This document shows, in pieces, positions 44,733-54,339 of a stretch of DNA of 64,000 bases. Position 1 is the stretch's first letter. Every line of letters starts with the position of its first letter. The DNA comes from Shouchella tritolerans (lineage in GTDB: Bacteria > Bacillota > Bacilli > Bacillales > Bacillaceae_D): positions 94,516-158,515 of the forward strand of contig NZ_JAODPB010000007.1 in NCBI RefSeq assembly GCF_025770735.1, written 5' to 3'. The position numbers were made by a program, and so were the translations under genes. Below the pieces are notes generated by a model. It worked only from the letters and a program-made list of their open reading frames with translations, had not been told where the DNA came from and did no database searches.

Positions 44733-44893
44733 CAGACTGTAGACAAACGCTCGCATACTTCGTCGTTTGCCTCACTCATATGCTTTGAAACGGTCGTTTC
44801 ATGCGCAAGAAAACCGCTGCTCATGAACCCACGTTCTATTCACATCTTCCCTCGGCTGCACTCCTCGTCTGACAAGCGTTTTCTATCAGTCTG
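44733..44893. repeat. Dispersed 3'-end repeat element, long copy
   Basis: 161 bp. It begins CAGACTGTAGACAAACGCT and ends AAGCGTTTTCTATCAGTCTG, which are imperfect inverted repeats of each other. Shared internal blocks with the copy at 52239 are CGCATACTTCGTCGTTTG, CACATCTTCCCTCG and CACTCCTCGTCTGACAAGCG. No open reading frame. MITE-like in form. Confidence 0.75.
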
Positions 44894-44926
44894 CCTGTTG
44901 TTGTGGCCAACACCAGGGAACCAGCA

Positions 44927-45754
44927 CTATGCGAGTGCTGGTTGTCTTTCGTCCTGCTGCTGGTGTTGGTCTTTCAACAGATCATACGTCAAACAAACAG
45001 GTTTGCCTGTCCGTGGGTCCATGACGATGTTGGCATCAATGTGGAAAACATCGCGGAGCACGTCTTGGCACATCACATCTGCAGGCGCCCCTTCTTTCAT
45101 AATTTTTCCGGCGCGAATCGATACCATGTAATCGGCAAAGCGTGCTGCATGGTTTAAATCATGGATGACCATCACGATCGTGCGCTGTTGCTCTTTGTTT
45201 AGCCGTTCTAACACTTGCAGCACTTCGAGTTGGTGGGCCAAGTCCAAATAAGTCGTTGGCTCATCAAGCAAAAGAATATCCGTTTCTTGTGCAAGGGCCA
45301 TTGCAATCCATACACGCTGGCGCTGGCCGCCAGAAAGGGCCTCGATTGGTCGGTCCGCGTATTCGCTCATATTGGTTTGTTCCAGCGCCCAGTCGATCAT
45401 GGAGCGGTCATGATCCTTCAATTGACCAAACCCGCGCTGATGAGGGTAACGCCCATATGCAACCAGCTCAGAAACCGTTAGCCCGCTTGGCGCTTCAGGA
45501 GACTGTGGCAGAACCGCCATCTTTTTGGCGATTTCTTTTGTTGACTGTTTATGAATCGACTTCCCGTCTAAATACACGGCTCCTCTGGAAGCTTGGAGAA
45601 TACGGGAAATCGTTTTTAAAATCGTCGATTTGCCACAGCCGTTTGGCCCGACAATCGTCGTAATTTTTCCATCTGGAATTTGCAAATGCAAGTCATTGAC
45701 AATCTCTCTTTTTTCATAAGCAATCGAAAGCTTTTCAGTCACTAAACGTGGCAT
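44927..45754 (-). CDS. Ferric-siderophore ABC transporter ATP-binding protein
   Basis: 275 residues, FecE/FhuC-type ATPase: Walker A GPNGCGKSTILKTI, signature ALSGGQRQRVWIAMAL, Walker B DILLLDEPTTYLDLAHQLEVL, H-loop VIHDLNHAARFAD. It follows two FecCD permeases and a Fur box upstream of the operon. The last codons and stop overlap a hairpin that is repeated on the far side of the repeat element. ATG start; gap of 16 bp to the permease. Confidence 0.9.
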   Translation of the reverse strand: MPRLVTEKLSIAYEKREIVNDLHLQIPDGKITTIVGPNGCGKSTILKTISRILQASRGAVYLDGKSIHKQSTKEIAKKMAVLPQSPEAPSGLTVSELVAYGRYPHQRGFGQLKDHDRSMIDWALEQTNMSEYADRPIEALSGGQRQRVWIAMALAQETDILLLDEPTTYLDLAHQLEVLQVLERLNKEQQRTIVMVIHDLNHAARFADYMVSIRAGKIMKEGAPADVMCQDVLRDVFHIDANIVMDPRTGKPVCLTYDLLKDQHQQQDERQPALA

Positions 45755-45770
45755 TGGACTTCCTCCTTGT

Positions 45771-46784
45771 TTATCGGGTTTTCATCAACAAATATAAAAA
45801 GTATGGCGCTCCAAGAATGGCAATCACAATGCCGACTGGAATTTCCGATGGAGCTAGGACGTTGCGTCCAATCATATCTGCAGTAAGCAAGATCAATGCC
45901 CCCATTAAAGCCGCAGCCGGGATAAGCACTTGGTGTTTCGGCCCGACGAGGCGACGTGCAATATGGGGAGCGACTAGACCTAAAAAGGAAATGCCGCCGC
46001 CGACAGCTACGGACACAGCAGCAAGGCTAACAGCTAAAACAAGAAGCGTCCGCCTTTCTTTCTCAATCGGGACGCCTAACGACACCGCCGACTGAGTGCC
46101 GATTTGTAAAACATTTAGCGTTCGCGCTTTAAAAAGCGTAATCGGAATCAAGAGGATGATCCATGGCAAGACTGCCCATACGTGGGGCCACGTCGTTCCC
46201 CAAATGTTCCCCGTTAACCAAATCGTTGCCTGCATAAAATCATTCGGTTCCATCCGCAATTGAATCACGATCAGCAAGGCACTAAATGCTGCATTTAAAC
46301 CAATCCCCACTAACACTAACCGCACTGGCGTAATGCCTTTTTTCCAAGCCAGTATATAAATGAGGAAAGCAGCAAACAGTGCACCGCTTAGCGCAAATAA
46401 CGGCATCACCAAAAGGTTTGCGCTGCCAAGACCCGTTAAAGAACCTTGTACAAAAAAGATAAATAAGACAACAGCGAGGCCTGCACCTGTATTGATCCCC
46501 AAAATACCTGGATCAGCCAGTTCATTTTGGGAAATGCTTTGTAAAATCGCGCCAGAAACAGCAAGACCTGCGCCAACCAAAAGGGCTATCACCATTCGCG
46601 GCAAACGAAACTGAAACAGGACGAGCTCATCTCGGGCAGAGCCGTAGCCAAACAGCGTTTTCGCAACCGCGTCGGGACTGATCCGAATCGCGCCTGTCTG
46701 TAAGCTGACTAAAAACACGACGACAATGGCCAAAAGCAGAATCGCCAGCACCGCGATTGGACGTTTTTTCAATGCTTGCTTCAT
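45771..46784 (-). CDS. Ferric-siderophore ABC transporter permease (FecD type)
   Basis: 337 residues, about nine to ten helices. FecCD signatures: LPRMVIALLVGAGLAVSGAILQ, NELADPGILGINTGAGLAV, and the coupling region GGISFLGLVAPHIARRLVGPKH. It forms the channel with the next protein. Its start overlaps the end of the upstream permease gene by 4 bp. Confidence 0.92.
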   Translation of the reverse strand: MKQALKKRPIAVLAILLLAIVVVFLVSLQTGAIRISPDAVAKTLFGYGSARDELVLFQFRLPRMVIALLVGAGLAVSGAILQSISQNELADPGILGINTGAGLAVVLFIFFVQGSLTGLGSANLLVMPLFALSGALFAAFLIYILAWKKGITPVRLVLVGIGLNAAFSALLIVIQLRMEPNDFMQATIWLTGNIWGTTWPHVWAVLPWIILLIPITLFKARTLNVLQIGTQSAVSLGVPIEKERRTLLVLAVSLAAVSVAVGGGISFLGLVAPHIARRLVGPKHQVLIPAAALMGALILLTADMIGRNVLAPSEIPVGIVIAILGAPYFLYLLMKTR

Positions 46785-47833
46785 GAAAGCCCCCTCCCTT
46801 CACGCCTTGCAAGGTAAAGGAAAAACGGTACGCCGATTAACGCGGTCATTGCACCGACCGGCGTTTCATATGGGGCATTTACCAACCTAGCGGCTAAGTC
46901 CGCCAGCACTAAAAGCAATGCTCCTAATACAGCAGAGCATGGAATAATATAACGGTAATCGACGCCAACTAAGCCTCTAGTAATATGGGGGATCACCAAG
47001 CCGACAAATCCAATCGATCCTGCGACTGCCACACCGGCCCCTGTCAATAACAAGACAGCTACAACACCGAGCGTCTTAACAAGAAAAATCCGCTGGCCAA
47101 GCCCTCGCGCTACATCTTCGCCGAGACTAAGCACCGTCACCGACTTCGATAAAGCAACGGCAAGGAGCAAACCGATCATGGCGACTGGCACAATCAACTT
47201 GATGTGGGTCCAATTCATACCAGATAAACCACCAGCAAACCAAAAACTTATATCTTGGGCGACGTCAAAATGAATGGCAATGCCTGAGGAAATCGCGCTT
47301 AGAAACGCGCCGACCGTCACGCCAGCTAGCGCCAACTTGGCTGGCGTCAAGCCCCCTCGTGCCAGTGACCCGATTGCGAACACAAACGCAGCACCAGCGC
47401 CTGCGCCGATAAAAGAGGCAACCATTAAGTGAAAACCAGAGACATGCGCGGCAAAAGCAAACATAATCGCAATCGCTAGCGCCGCCCCATCCATGACGCC
47501 CATAATTGACGGTTCCGCAAGAGCATTGCGCGTCATTCCTTGCATGATAGCGCCTGAGACAGCAAGAAAACTGCCGACTAGCGCCGCCCCTAAAGCCCGG
47601 GGAAGGCGGATTTCTTGAATAATTTGATGTTCGGTCAATGCTGGATTAAAAGAGAAAACCGCCTGCCAAACGGTTTTAAAATCAATTTGCGCTGCCCCAT
47701 ATGAAATGGAGAGAACGAGCGCAAACACAAGAAATCCCAATCCAATAACGAGTACGCTTACTGCCGCTAACGGCTTGGAGCGTGCCTTCGCTTTTTCTAA
47801 ATCTTGTTGTGCTTCCTTAGCATGTGTGCTCAT
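46781..47833 (-). CDS. Ferric-siderophore ABC transporter permease (FecC type)
   Basis: 350 residues. Charged N-terminus, then about nine to ten helices: IRLPRALGAALVGSFLAVSGAIMQ, NALAEPSIMGVMDGAALAIA, GSIGFVGLVIPHITRGLVG. First gene of the three-gene operon; an exact Fur box lies 47 bp upstream. No substrate-binding protein gene is adjacent, so the lipoprotein must be encoded elsewhere. Confidence 0.92.
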   Translation of the reverse strand: MSTHAKEAQQDLEKAKARSKPLAAVSVLVIGLGFLVFALVLSISYGAAQIDFKTVWQAVFSFNPALTEHQIIQEIRLPRALGAALVGSFLAVSGAIMQGMTRNALAEPSIMGVMDGAALAIAIMFAFAAHVSGFHLMVASFIGAGAGAAFVFAIGSLARGGLTPAKLALAGVTVGAFLSAISSGIAIHFDVAQDISFWFAGGLSGMNWTHIKLIVPVAMIGLLLAVALSKSVTVLSLGEDVARGLGQRIFLVKTLGVVAVLLLTGAGVAVAGSIGFVGLVIPHITRGLVGVDYRYIIPCSAVLGALLLVLADLAARLVNAPYETPVGAMTALIGVPFFLYLARREGRGLS

Positions 47834-47879
47834 TTCATGTTTTTCCCTTTAACGTTCGATACGTCATTTTTGATGGTAT

Positions 47880-47894
47880 TGATAATCATTATCA
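47880..47894. promoter_or_regulatory. Fur box of the siderophore ABC operon
   Basis: TGATAATCATTATCA is an exact 7-1-7 Fur site, 47 bp upstream of the first permease gene. Confidence 0.92.
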
Positions 47895-47920
47895 TACCAT
47901 GGACGATCAAGCGGGTAAAC

Positions 47921-47946
47921 AAAAAAACCAGCATTTTGCTGGTTTT
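47921..47946 (-). terminator. Terminator of the 40-residue membrane ORF
   Basis: AAACCAGC pairs with GCTGGTTT (47939-47946). On the minus strand a run of seven T follows. No other minus-strand gene ends here, which supports transcription of the small ORF at 48055-48177. Confidence 0.75.
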
Positions 47947-48054
47947 AGAAAACTTTTTATCAATTAAAATGGCATTCAGCCAAGAAAAAGTCGAACAATT
48001 CACCTTTCGTTCTGTGGCGTTTTCGTAAACAGCCCTTTCACGAAAAGTCGCTAT

Positions 48055-48177
48055 TTATACAAACAACACCTTGCAAAGGGCAATCAGCCCACCCCATAAG
48101 GGAATGCTAAGAGCAAGAGCCCAGCCTGCGCCTACAACCATATTCTCGCCAACTTCGTATTGAATATCCTCCTCCAA
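48055..48177 (-). CDS. Small single-pass membrane protein, 40 residues
   Basis: TTG start, eight bases after AAGGAGG, then MEEDIQYEVGENMVVGAGWA and a hydrophobic helix (ALALSIPLWGGLIALC) ending KVLFV. Charged N-terminus, one membrane segment, no signal cleavage site. A terminator 110 bp downstream on the same strand supports expression. Function unknown; not recognised. It stands between the Fur-controlled operon and a divergent membrane-protein gene. Confidence 0.55.
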   Translation of the reverse strand: MEEDIQYEVGENMVVGAGWALALSIPLWGGLIALCKVLFV

Positions 48178-48435
48178 CCTCGACGCCTCCTTTATATCTT
48201 GCTGCTTTCAGCATAAGGGCTGTGCATGTAGCCAGCATTAAGCAATCGTAAAGATTCTGTAATCCTTATCAGCAGGAGACTTTCACTAAAGCTGGCGTCT
48301 TTTTCGAAATGTTTTTGCCTCATATGCTACACTTACGATAGCCTGTTGGATCATACGTTTCTTTTCGCTAAACAGGCGCGTTTTTCCTTCGGCTCTCTGT
48401 TGATCCATACATAATTTCGATTAAGGAGGCAAATG

Positions 48436-48732
48436 ATGTCAGCAAACAAACGAAAAGAACGGCCGTCTTTCCTTATGATGGTCTATATGTGGCTCTTTAT
48501 TTTAGTGGCGGTTGTCAACATTACCGGAATTGCATCAACGAAGTTATATGAAAGCATTTTCCCCTTTTTTATCGTTTCGCTCTTAAATATTTTCCTTGCT
48601 GCTCTGCTCATCTTGCAAGCATTAAAAACAACGAGCAAAAGCGAACGAAGGCTCTCCATTATTTACTTGATTGGCCTTGCCGTTCTAGCCGCCGTCACGT
48701 TTTTCCGCTTTTTGTTTATGCAATCAAGCTAA
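48436..48732 (+). CDS. Small three-helix membrane protein
   Basis: About 98 residues. Basic N-terminus (ANKRKERPSF) and three hydrophobic segments (MVYMWLFILVAVVNITGI, FFIVSLLNIFLAALLILQAL, IIYLIGLAVLAAVTFFRFLF). No family recognised. The ATG at 48436 is chosen, six bases after AAGGAGG; the ATG one codon earlier is nearer. Confidence 0.65.
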   Translation: MSANKRKERPSFLMMVYMWLFILVAVVNITGIASTKLYESIFPFFIVSLLNIFLAALLILQALKTTSKSERRLSIIYLIGLAVLAAVTFFRFLFMQSS

Positions 48733-48739
48733 CACTGAA

Positions 48740-48767
48740 GCAATCGCGCCCCAGTTTGCGCGATTGC
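48740..48767. terminator. Hairpin between convergent genes
   Basis: GCAATCGCGC (48740-48749) pairs perfectly with GCGCGATTGC (48758-48767). It separates two convergent genes but lacks T-runs on both sides. Confidence 0.55.
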
Positions 48768-49649
48768 TCAATAAATCGTGATCGCATAGGATGCTTTAAA
48801 CGATTCATTGGCACCAATTTGTTGGATGCCCTTTTTCTCCGCAAATCGCCCTGTTGTATCAACCGTATCGGCAACCCCAAACCATGGCTCAATACAAACA
48901 AAAGGGGCGCTCGTTTTTTCTTCAGGATTGTATGCTGACCAAATCCCCACATAAGGGAAGCCAGGAAAAGAGACAACAATTTTCTCTTCAGGGCGTTGTT
49001 TTGGATAGAGAGCGACTTCGTCGAGATGGCTGTAGACGAGTGCGTCATGTTGAAAGAGCGAATCAGTAAGCCCAATGTTTTTCAGCACTGGTACGGTTTC
49101 CGGTTTTTGGACCAAACCGTTAGATAGCTCATAACGTTTGATTTGTTTGCCTTCTGCCGCTTTAAAGGAAAGCTCATACTCTGTGAATGATTCCTCTGAG
49201 CGAAAGGGGACCGCAAAAGCAGGGTGCCCACCGATCGAAAAATACATCTCCTCCTCATTGTCATTGACGACTTCCCAGCCTACGGTGAGCGTATGTCCGT
49301 TTAACTGATACGATAAATAAACAGTAAATTCAAAAGGGTACACATCGGCAAACTGACCAGACGACTCAAAACGGAATACGGCTTTGTCACTTTGCAAACG
49401 GTCGGTAACAAACATTTGGTCGCGCAAAAATCCATGTTGGCTAAGTTGATAAGACTTCCCATTGTATGTATACGCGCCATCGTTTAAACGGCCAACAATC
49501 GGAAACAATACAGGCGCGATCCGCCCCCAGTACGTTGGGTCTCCGCTCCACATCACTTGCCTGTTTCGTTCTTTATGCCAAATGCTCCGAATTTCCGCCC
49601 CTTTATTTGCAATTTCAACTGTGAATTTGTCATTCTCAATAATGATCAC
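48768..49649 (-). CDS. Aldose 1-epimerase-like protein (LacX type)
   Basis: 293 residues, galactose-mutarotase fold. Seen: NKGAEIRSIWHKERN, GRIAPVLFPIVGRLNDG, YQLSQHGFLRDQMF and GGHPAFAVPF; the two His in SQHGF and GGHPAF fit the usual catalytic positions. LacX-type relatives have unsettled substrates. GTG start behind GGAGGGG. No sugar genes adjoin. Confidence 0.82.
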   Translation of the reverse strand: MIIIENDKFTVEIANKGAEIRSIWHKERNRQVMWSGDPTYWGRIAPVLFPIVGRLNDGAYTYNGKSYQLSQHGFLRDQMFVTDRLQSDKAVFRFESSGQFADVYPFEFTVYLSYQLNGHTLTVGWEVVNDNEEEMYFSIGGHPAFAVPFRSEESFTEYELSFKAAEGKQIKRYELSNGLVQKPETVPVLKNIGLTDSLFQHDALVYSHLDEVALYPKQRPEEKIVVSFPGFPYVGIWSAYNPEEKTSAPFVCIEPWFGVADTVDTTGRFAEKKGIQQIGANESFKASYAITIY

Positions 49650-49793
49650 AATATACCCCTCCTATCATTTCTCTCTTGTAGTATGACGGAATGGACTGAA
49701 AATGCAACTAGCACCGTCCTTTGCAGGATTAATCAAACTTGTCTTCGAATAGAATATAAAATGAAAGCGCATTCAAATAAGAGGGGGAATTTG

Positions 49794-52205
49794 ATGGATT
49801 CAACACCATCAACTGGCCAAGCGCCAAAAAAACGGCCGTTTGCGAAGCGGGGCCTATTTATTTCTGGAGCAGCGATTTTGGTCATTTTGCTTGCAACCCT
49901 ATTGTGGGCGTACATGCAAATCAAAAAACCGCTGCCGCCAACGACAGGAGAAATCGTCGTCAAAGGATTAGATGCTCCTGTTAACGTCTATCGGGATGCG
50001 CAAGGCGTTCCTCATATTGAAGCCCAATCGGACGTTGATTTATATTTTAGCCAAGGCTACGTTACCGCCCAAGATCGCCTGTTCCAAATGGATTTAAGCA
50101 GAAGGCAAGCGTCGGGACAGCTTGCTGAAGTAATGGGAGAAACCTTTGTTGATTCAGATGTTTTCTTTCGGACGTTCGGCTTGCGCCGGGCAGCTGAGGC
50201 ATCGGCATCTGCCTATGACGCTGAAACGTACCAGTATTTAGAAGCTTACGCTGATGGCGTTAATGCTTTTATCGAACACGCTCAGGCAACTGGCACACTT
50301 CCACTTGAATTCCGTTTGGCCGGCTATGAGCCTGAACGATGGGACCCGATTGACTCCTTAACGATCGGAAAATATATGGCATACGACTTAGGCGGCAATT
50401 GGCAAAGCCAAGCGTTCCATTACTGGCTAAGCCAACATGTGAGTGAAGAGGAAGCACTCGATTTGCTTCCTAGCTATCCAGCAGAAGGGCCTGCTGTTCT
50501 TGACTTGGCACAAACGATTGACATGGATGTCGAAGCGGCGTTTGCCAACATTGGCTCTAAACTGCCACACCCTTTTAACGGCAGCAACAATTGGGTGCTT
50601 TCAGGGGAACGGACAGCGTCTGGTATGCCGCTGTTGGCTGATGACCCTCACTTAGGATTGGGGGCGCCTAGCATTTGGTATGAAACCCATCTGACATCGC
50701 CGACTGTGAACGTTACAGGCGTCATTTTCGCTGGCGTCCCTGGCATTATTCTTGGCTCAAATGAAACGATTGCCTGGGGTGTCACCAATGTCGGCCCTGA
50801 CGTACAACAGCTCTATTTTGAACAGCGCCACCCTGAAAACCCAAATGAATTTCTCTATGACGGGGAGTGGTATAAAGCCGAAGTCATCGCAGAAGAGATT
50901 AAAATTGCTGACGCAGAGCCTTTTTACCATGATGTGGTTTTAACGAAACATGGCCCGATCCTATCCGAATATGCACATGTAGAAAACGAATCCGAGTATG
51001 CGTTATCTTTGCGCTGGACTGGACACGATCCGACGACGGAACTAAAAGCTGTACTAGATTTCAACCGCGCCGATAATTGGGACCAGTTTAAAGAAGCATT
51101 AACCCATTTTCATGCGCCCGCACAAAACTTTGTGTTCGCTAGCACGGATGGCACAATCGCGTACCGAGCCAATGGCCTAATTCCAATCCGCGCAAACGCC
51201 GATGATGCATTATTGCCAGCGCCTGGCTGGGACCCGGCTTATGAATGGGAAGGGTATATTCCTTGGGATGAGTTGCCAACAATCGTCAATCCTGAATCAG
51301 GAATCATTGCCACCGCTAATAACAAAATTGCTGGAGATGACTATCCTTACCACATTTCCCACACATGGGCCCAACCTTACCGGCAACAGCGAATTATGGA
51401 GGTGCTCGCAGCAAAAGACAACCATACCGTAACCGACATGCAAGCATTGCAAATGGACGTCGCCAATTTGCAAGCAACCAACCTGCTTCCTCTTCTGACA
51501 GAAGCGTTACCAGCTGAGGGACTGCGCGCTATTGACGAGGAGGGGTTAAATGTTCTGGCGGACTGGAACCAATTTGACGAGCGCGAAGAAGCTGGACCGC
51601 TATTGTTCCATTTTTGGATGGAAGAAATCGAGAATCTGTTGTTTGCCGATAAAATTCCTGCTGAAATCAACGAGCTTTTTTACGGCCGGGCTGGTGTTGT
51701 CGATGAATTGCTAAGACGTGCAGCAACTGGTGAACCAGGTCCATGGGTAGAAAACGCTGGCGGTTTTGAAACAGTCGTCCTTCAAAGTTACCAAGCGGCA
51801 ATAGACAAAGCTGCTCGTATACAAGGGAACAAGCCAGCAAAGTGGCGCTGGGGTGTTTTTCACCAAGTTGAATTTAGCCATCCAATGGCAGCGATCACAC
51901 CGTTGAATTACTTATTTGATCGGGATCCTCTTCCAGCAGACGGCAGCCATATTACGACGATGGCGGCAGGCTACAACCGCGAAACGGGCCTTGTCAACCA
52001 CGGCGCCGGTTGGCGTGGCGTATTTGATTTAAGCGACATTGACCATACGTACCACATCGTCGCTCCTGGACAGTCTGGCCACGTCACAAGCGAGACATAC
52101 CGCTCGCAAATGGAAGCTTGGACAGAGGGCCATTATCATACGACATCGATTCATCCGGCAACGTATAAGAACAACAGCGACAAACTCGAATTACGCCCCC
52201 AGTAA
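49794..52205 (+). CDS. Penicillin acylase family protein, membrane-anchored
   Basis: About 803 residues, Ntn-hydrolase. One N-terminal hydrophobic segment (GLFISGAAILVILLATLLWA) serves as anchor or signal. Alpha-chain start VPHIEAQSDVDLYFSQGYVTAQDRLFQMDL. Self-cleavage site before Ser264 in FNGSNNWVLSG, which becomes the beta-chain nucleophile; beta-chain VFAGVPGIILGSNETIAWGVTN and ATANNKI follow. Relatives hydrolyse penicillins, N-acyl homoserine lactones or other amides; the substrate is open. ATG 49794 is chosen behind GAGGGGG. Confidence 0.88.
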   Translation: MDSTPSTGQAPKKRPFAKRGLFISGAAILVILLATLLWAYMQIKKPLPPTTGEIVVKGLDAPVNVYRDAQGVPHIEAQSDVDLYFSQGYVTAQDRLFQMDLSRRQASGQLAEVMGETFVDSDVFFRTFGLRRAAEASASAYDAETYQYLEAYADGVNAFIEHAQATGTLPLEFRLAGYEPERWDPIDSLTIGKYMAYDLGGNWQSQAFHYWLSQHVSEEEALDLLPSYPAEGPAVLDLAQTIDMDVEAAFANIGSKLPHPFNGSNNWVLSGERTASGMPLLADDPHLGLGAPSIWYETHLTSPTVNVTGVIFAGVPGIILGSNETIAWGVTNVGPDVQQLYFEQRHPENPNEFLYDGEWYKAEVIAEEIKIADAEPFYHDVVLTKHGPILSEYAHVENESEYALSLRWTGHDPTTELKAVLDFNRADNWDQFKEALTHFHAPAQNFVFASTDGTIAYRANGLIPIRANADDALLPAPGWDPAYEWEGYIPWDELPTIVNPESGIIATANNKIAGDDYPYHISHTWAQPYRQQRIMEVLAAKDNHTVTDMQALQMDVANLQATNLLPLLTEALPAEGLRAIDEEGLNVLADWNQFDEREEAGPLLFHFWMEEIENLLFADKIPAEINELFYGRAGVVDELLRRAATGEPGPWVENAGGFETVVLQSYQAAIDKAARIQGNKPAKWRWGVFHQVEFSHPMAAITPLNYLFDRDPLPADGSHITTMAAGYNRETGLVNHGAGWRGVFDLSDIDHTYHIVAPGQSGHVTSETYRSQMEAWTEGHYHTTSIHPATYKNNSDKLELRPQ

Positions 52206-52212
52206 CAACAGG

Positions 52213-52445
52213 AAGGACTGGCGTTCTGGCCAGTCCTTCAGACTGCAGACAAACGCTCGCATACTTCGTCGTTTGTCTCAGTCATATGTTCATGAACACC
52301 CGTTCTATTCACATCTTCCCTCGCCTACACTCCTCGTCTGACAAGCGTTTTCTTTCAGTCTGAGTGCGGTTTTATCGACTTTGTCGACAACCTTAAGGAC
52401 TGGCATACTGGCCAGTCCTTCAGACAAATGCTCCCATACTTCGTG
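52213..52445. repeat. Dispersed 3'-end repeat between two copies of the same hairpin
   Basis: Element core 52239-52362 (124 bp) begins CAGACTGCAGACAAACGCTC and ends CAAGCGTTTTCTTTCAGTCTG. Before it lies AAGGACTGGC-GCCAGTCCTT (52213-52238), and the same stem recurs at 52395-52420, followed by a partial element start to 52445. It fills the gap between the convergent penicillin acylase and adenine deaminase genes. Confidence 0.75.
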
Positions 52446-52448
52446 TTT

Positions 52449-54179
52449 TTATTGTTCTACAAAGGCAAACGCGTTGACATCAAACAGCCCTTTTGACGTC
52501 AGTTTAAGTGCAGGGATGACTGGGAGTGCAAGGAAAGCCAATGTTAAAAACGGATCGATTTGCTCTTTATAGCCGAGATGGACGAGTGATTGCTGGAGCT
52601 CATTGAGCTGTTGTTTGACTGTTTCCGCTGAAGCCGTTGACATCAAGCCGCCCAGTTTGAGAGGCATTGCCGCAAGCACGTTGTTTTCCTTTACGACGGC
52701 CATTCCACCCCCTAAGCCAGCAACATGGTGAATGGCATGGTACAAACTTTCATCATCTCCCCCTACAGCGATGAGGTTATGGGAATCATGGGCTACAGTC
52801 GCGGCAATCGCCCCCTCTGAAAAAGGAAAGCCCTTTACAATGGCAAGTCCGATATGTCCCGTCGCCTGATGGCGTTCCACGACTGCAAGCTTTAGCCATT
52901 CGCCGCCAGGTTGAAAAATACCGTTTTCGGCTGGAACGGACGCCATCGCTTTTTTCGTCACAATCGAGCCGAGCGTCGTTTCAATAACAGGGGTCGATTG
53001 AGGGTTTTTCAATTTCAGCGTTAAGTCCTCTCGTGCAAATGGAGAAATATGGACACTGTTCAATAATCGCTCTGGCACGGGGTAAGGAGCGCGGATCGGG
53101 CTCGTTAGTTCGCCTTTTTCGGCTACGAGCATGCCCTTTGCATACACGGCATCGACTTGAAACGTGGAAAGGTCTGACACGAACAGAAACGACGCTTCTT
53201 TTCCAGGAGCAATGGCCCCTTTATCATCAAGTTGAAAGCATTCAGCTGCATTTAAGGTGCCGATTTGGATCGCTTGGAGTGGATCCATGCCGAGTGCAAT
53301 CGCTTTACGGACATTAAAATCAACACTGCCTTCTTTCAGCAAGTCATCTAGATGCTTATCATCTGTCGCAAATGCAAACCTCCGGGCATTGGCTGCTGTA
53401 ACGGCTGGCAAGAGCGCCTCGATATCACGTGCCGCCGTCCCTTCACGCATCAGCACATAAAACCCACGCTGGACTCGTGCTCTTGCTTCCTCAGCAGTTA
53501 CCGCTTCGTGGTCATTGTGAATGCCAGCTGTCCGATATGCATTTAATGCCTCGCTATTTAGCCCTGCGGCATGGCCATCAATGGGGCGGCCCTTTGCCTT
53601 CGCCATTGCGATTTTTTCAAGCATGTCGTCATCGCCATTTAAAACGGCCGGGTAGTCCATTACTTCTCCTAGCCCGTATACGCCTTCGTTTAAAAAAAGC
53701 AAGCGCGCATCTTCGGCAGAAAGGGAGGCGCCATTTTCCTCAAAGGATGCAGCAGGCACACTGGAAGGAACGGCCATTTTGATATCAAGAGGCAAGTCTT
53801 TAGCTGCTTCAACCATGTATGTCACCGCTTCTACACCAGCAACATTGGCAAGTTCATGAGGATCAGCAATGACCGTAAGCACGCCCTTTGGAACAAGGAC
53901 ACTAGCAAAGTCTTCAGGGCGAACCATCGCCGATTCAATATGGACGTGGCCATCAATAAGCGAGGGGCATACGTATTTGCCTTGGGCATCAATCACTGTT
54001 TTGCCTTCTGTATAATCGCCAATGCCAACAATATGGCCATCTGTGATTGCGATAGAAGCTTCATAGATGGTTAACGTATAAACATCAATAAGTTTTCCGT
54101 TAATGACCAAAATATCGGCCGGCTCCTGTTTGCTTGCTACGGCAAGACGTTTTTTGTAGGTAGCGTGATGGCGGTCCAT
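52449..54179 (-). CDS. ade: Adenine deaminase
   Basis: 576 residues, amidohydrolase superfamily. Seen: [70 protein letters not shown] and FATDD. These hold the His, Glu and Asp residues that bind the binuclear metal centre. Converts adenine to hypoxanthine in purine salvage. ATG start with no strong ribosome site. It lies two genes from a paralogue of the YerA type. Confidence 0.93.
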   Translation of the reverse strand: MDRHHATYKKRLAVASKQEPADILVINGKLIDVYTLTIYEASIAITDGHIVGIGDYTEGKTVIDAQGKYVCPSLIDGHVHIESAMVRPEDFASVLVPKGVLTVIADPHELANVAGVEAVTYMVEAAKDLPLDIKMAVPSSVPAASFEENGASLSAEDARLLFLNEGVYGLGEVMDYPAVLNGDDDMLEKIAMAKAKGRPIDGHAAGLNSEALNAYRTAGIHNDHEAVTAEEARARVQRGFYVLMREGTAARDIEALLPAVTAANARRFAFATDDKHLDDLLKEGSVDFNVRKAIALGMDPLQAIQIGTLNAAECFQLDDKGAIAPGKEASFLFVSDLSTFQVDAVYAKGMLVAEKGELTSPIRAPYPVPERLLNSVHISPFAREDLTLKLKNPQSTPVIETTLGSIVTKKAMASVPAENGIFQPGGEWLKLAVVERHQATGHIGLAIVKGFPFSEGAIAATVAHDSHNLIAVGGDDESLYHAIHHVAGLGGGMAVVKENNVLAAMPLKLGGLMSTASAETVKQQLNELQQSLVHLGYKEQIDPFLTLAFLALPVIPALKLTSKGLFDVNAFAFVEQ

Positions 54180-54245
54180 TCTCGTTCTCCTTTTGTTTTT
54201 AACGTCTATTGTAGCCGATCTCCCCTATTTGTGCTATCAAAAAAC

Positions 54246-54279
54246 AAGAAAAAGAACGATCCTAAAAAGAATCGTTCTT
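54246..54279 (-). terminator. Terminator of yerC
   Basis: AAGAACGAT (54252-54260) pairs with ATCGTTCTT (54271-54279). A long T-rich tail follows on the minus strand, 60 bp past yerC. Confidence 0.9.
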
Positions 54280-54280
54280 A

Positions 54281-54329
54281 GCCTGTAGACAAACACGCAC
54301 ACATGTCGTTGTTTGCCGCACTCATATGA
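54281..54329. repeat. Dispersed 3'-end repeat, partial copy
   Basis: GCCTGTAGACAAACACGCAC then GTCGTTGTTTGCCGCACTCATATG matches the left third of the element at 44733. It touches the yerC terminator hairpin. Confidence 0.65.
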
Positions 54330-54339
54330 GATGCCTTAA

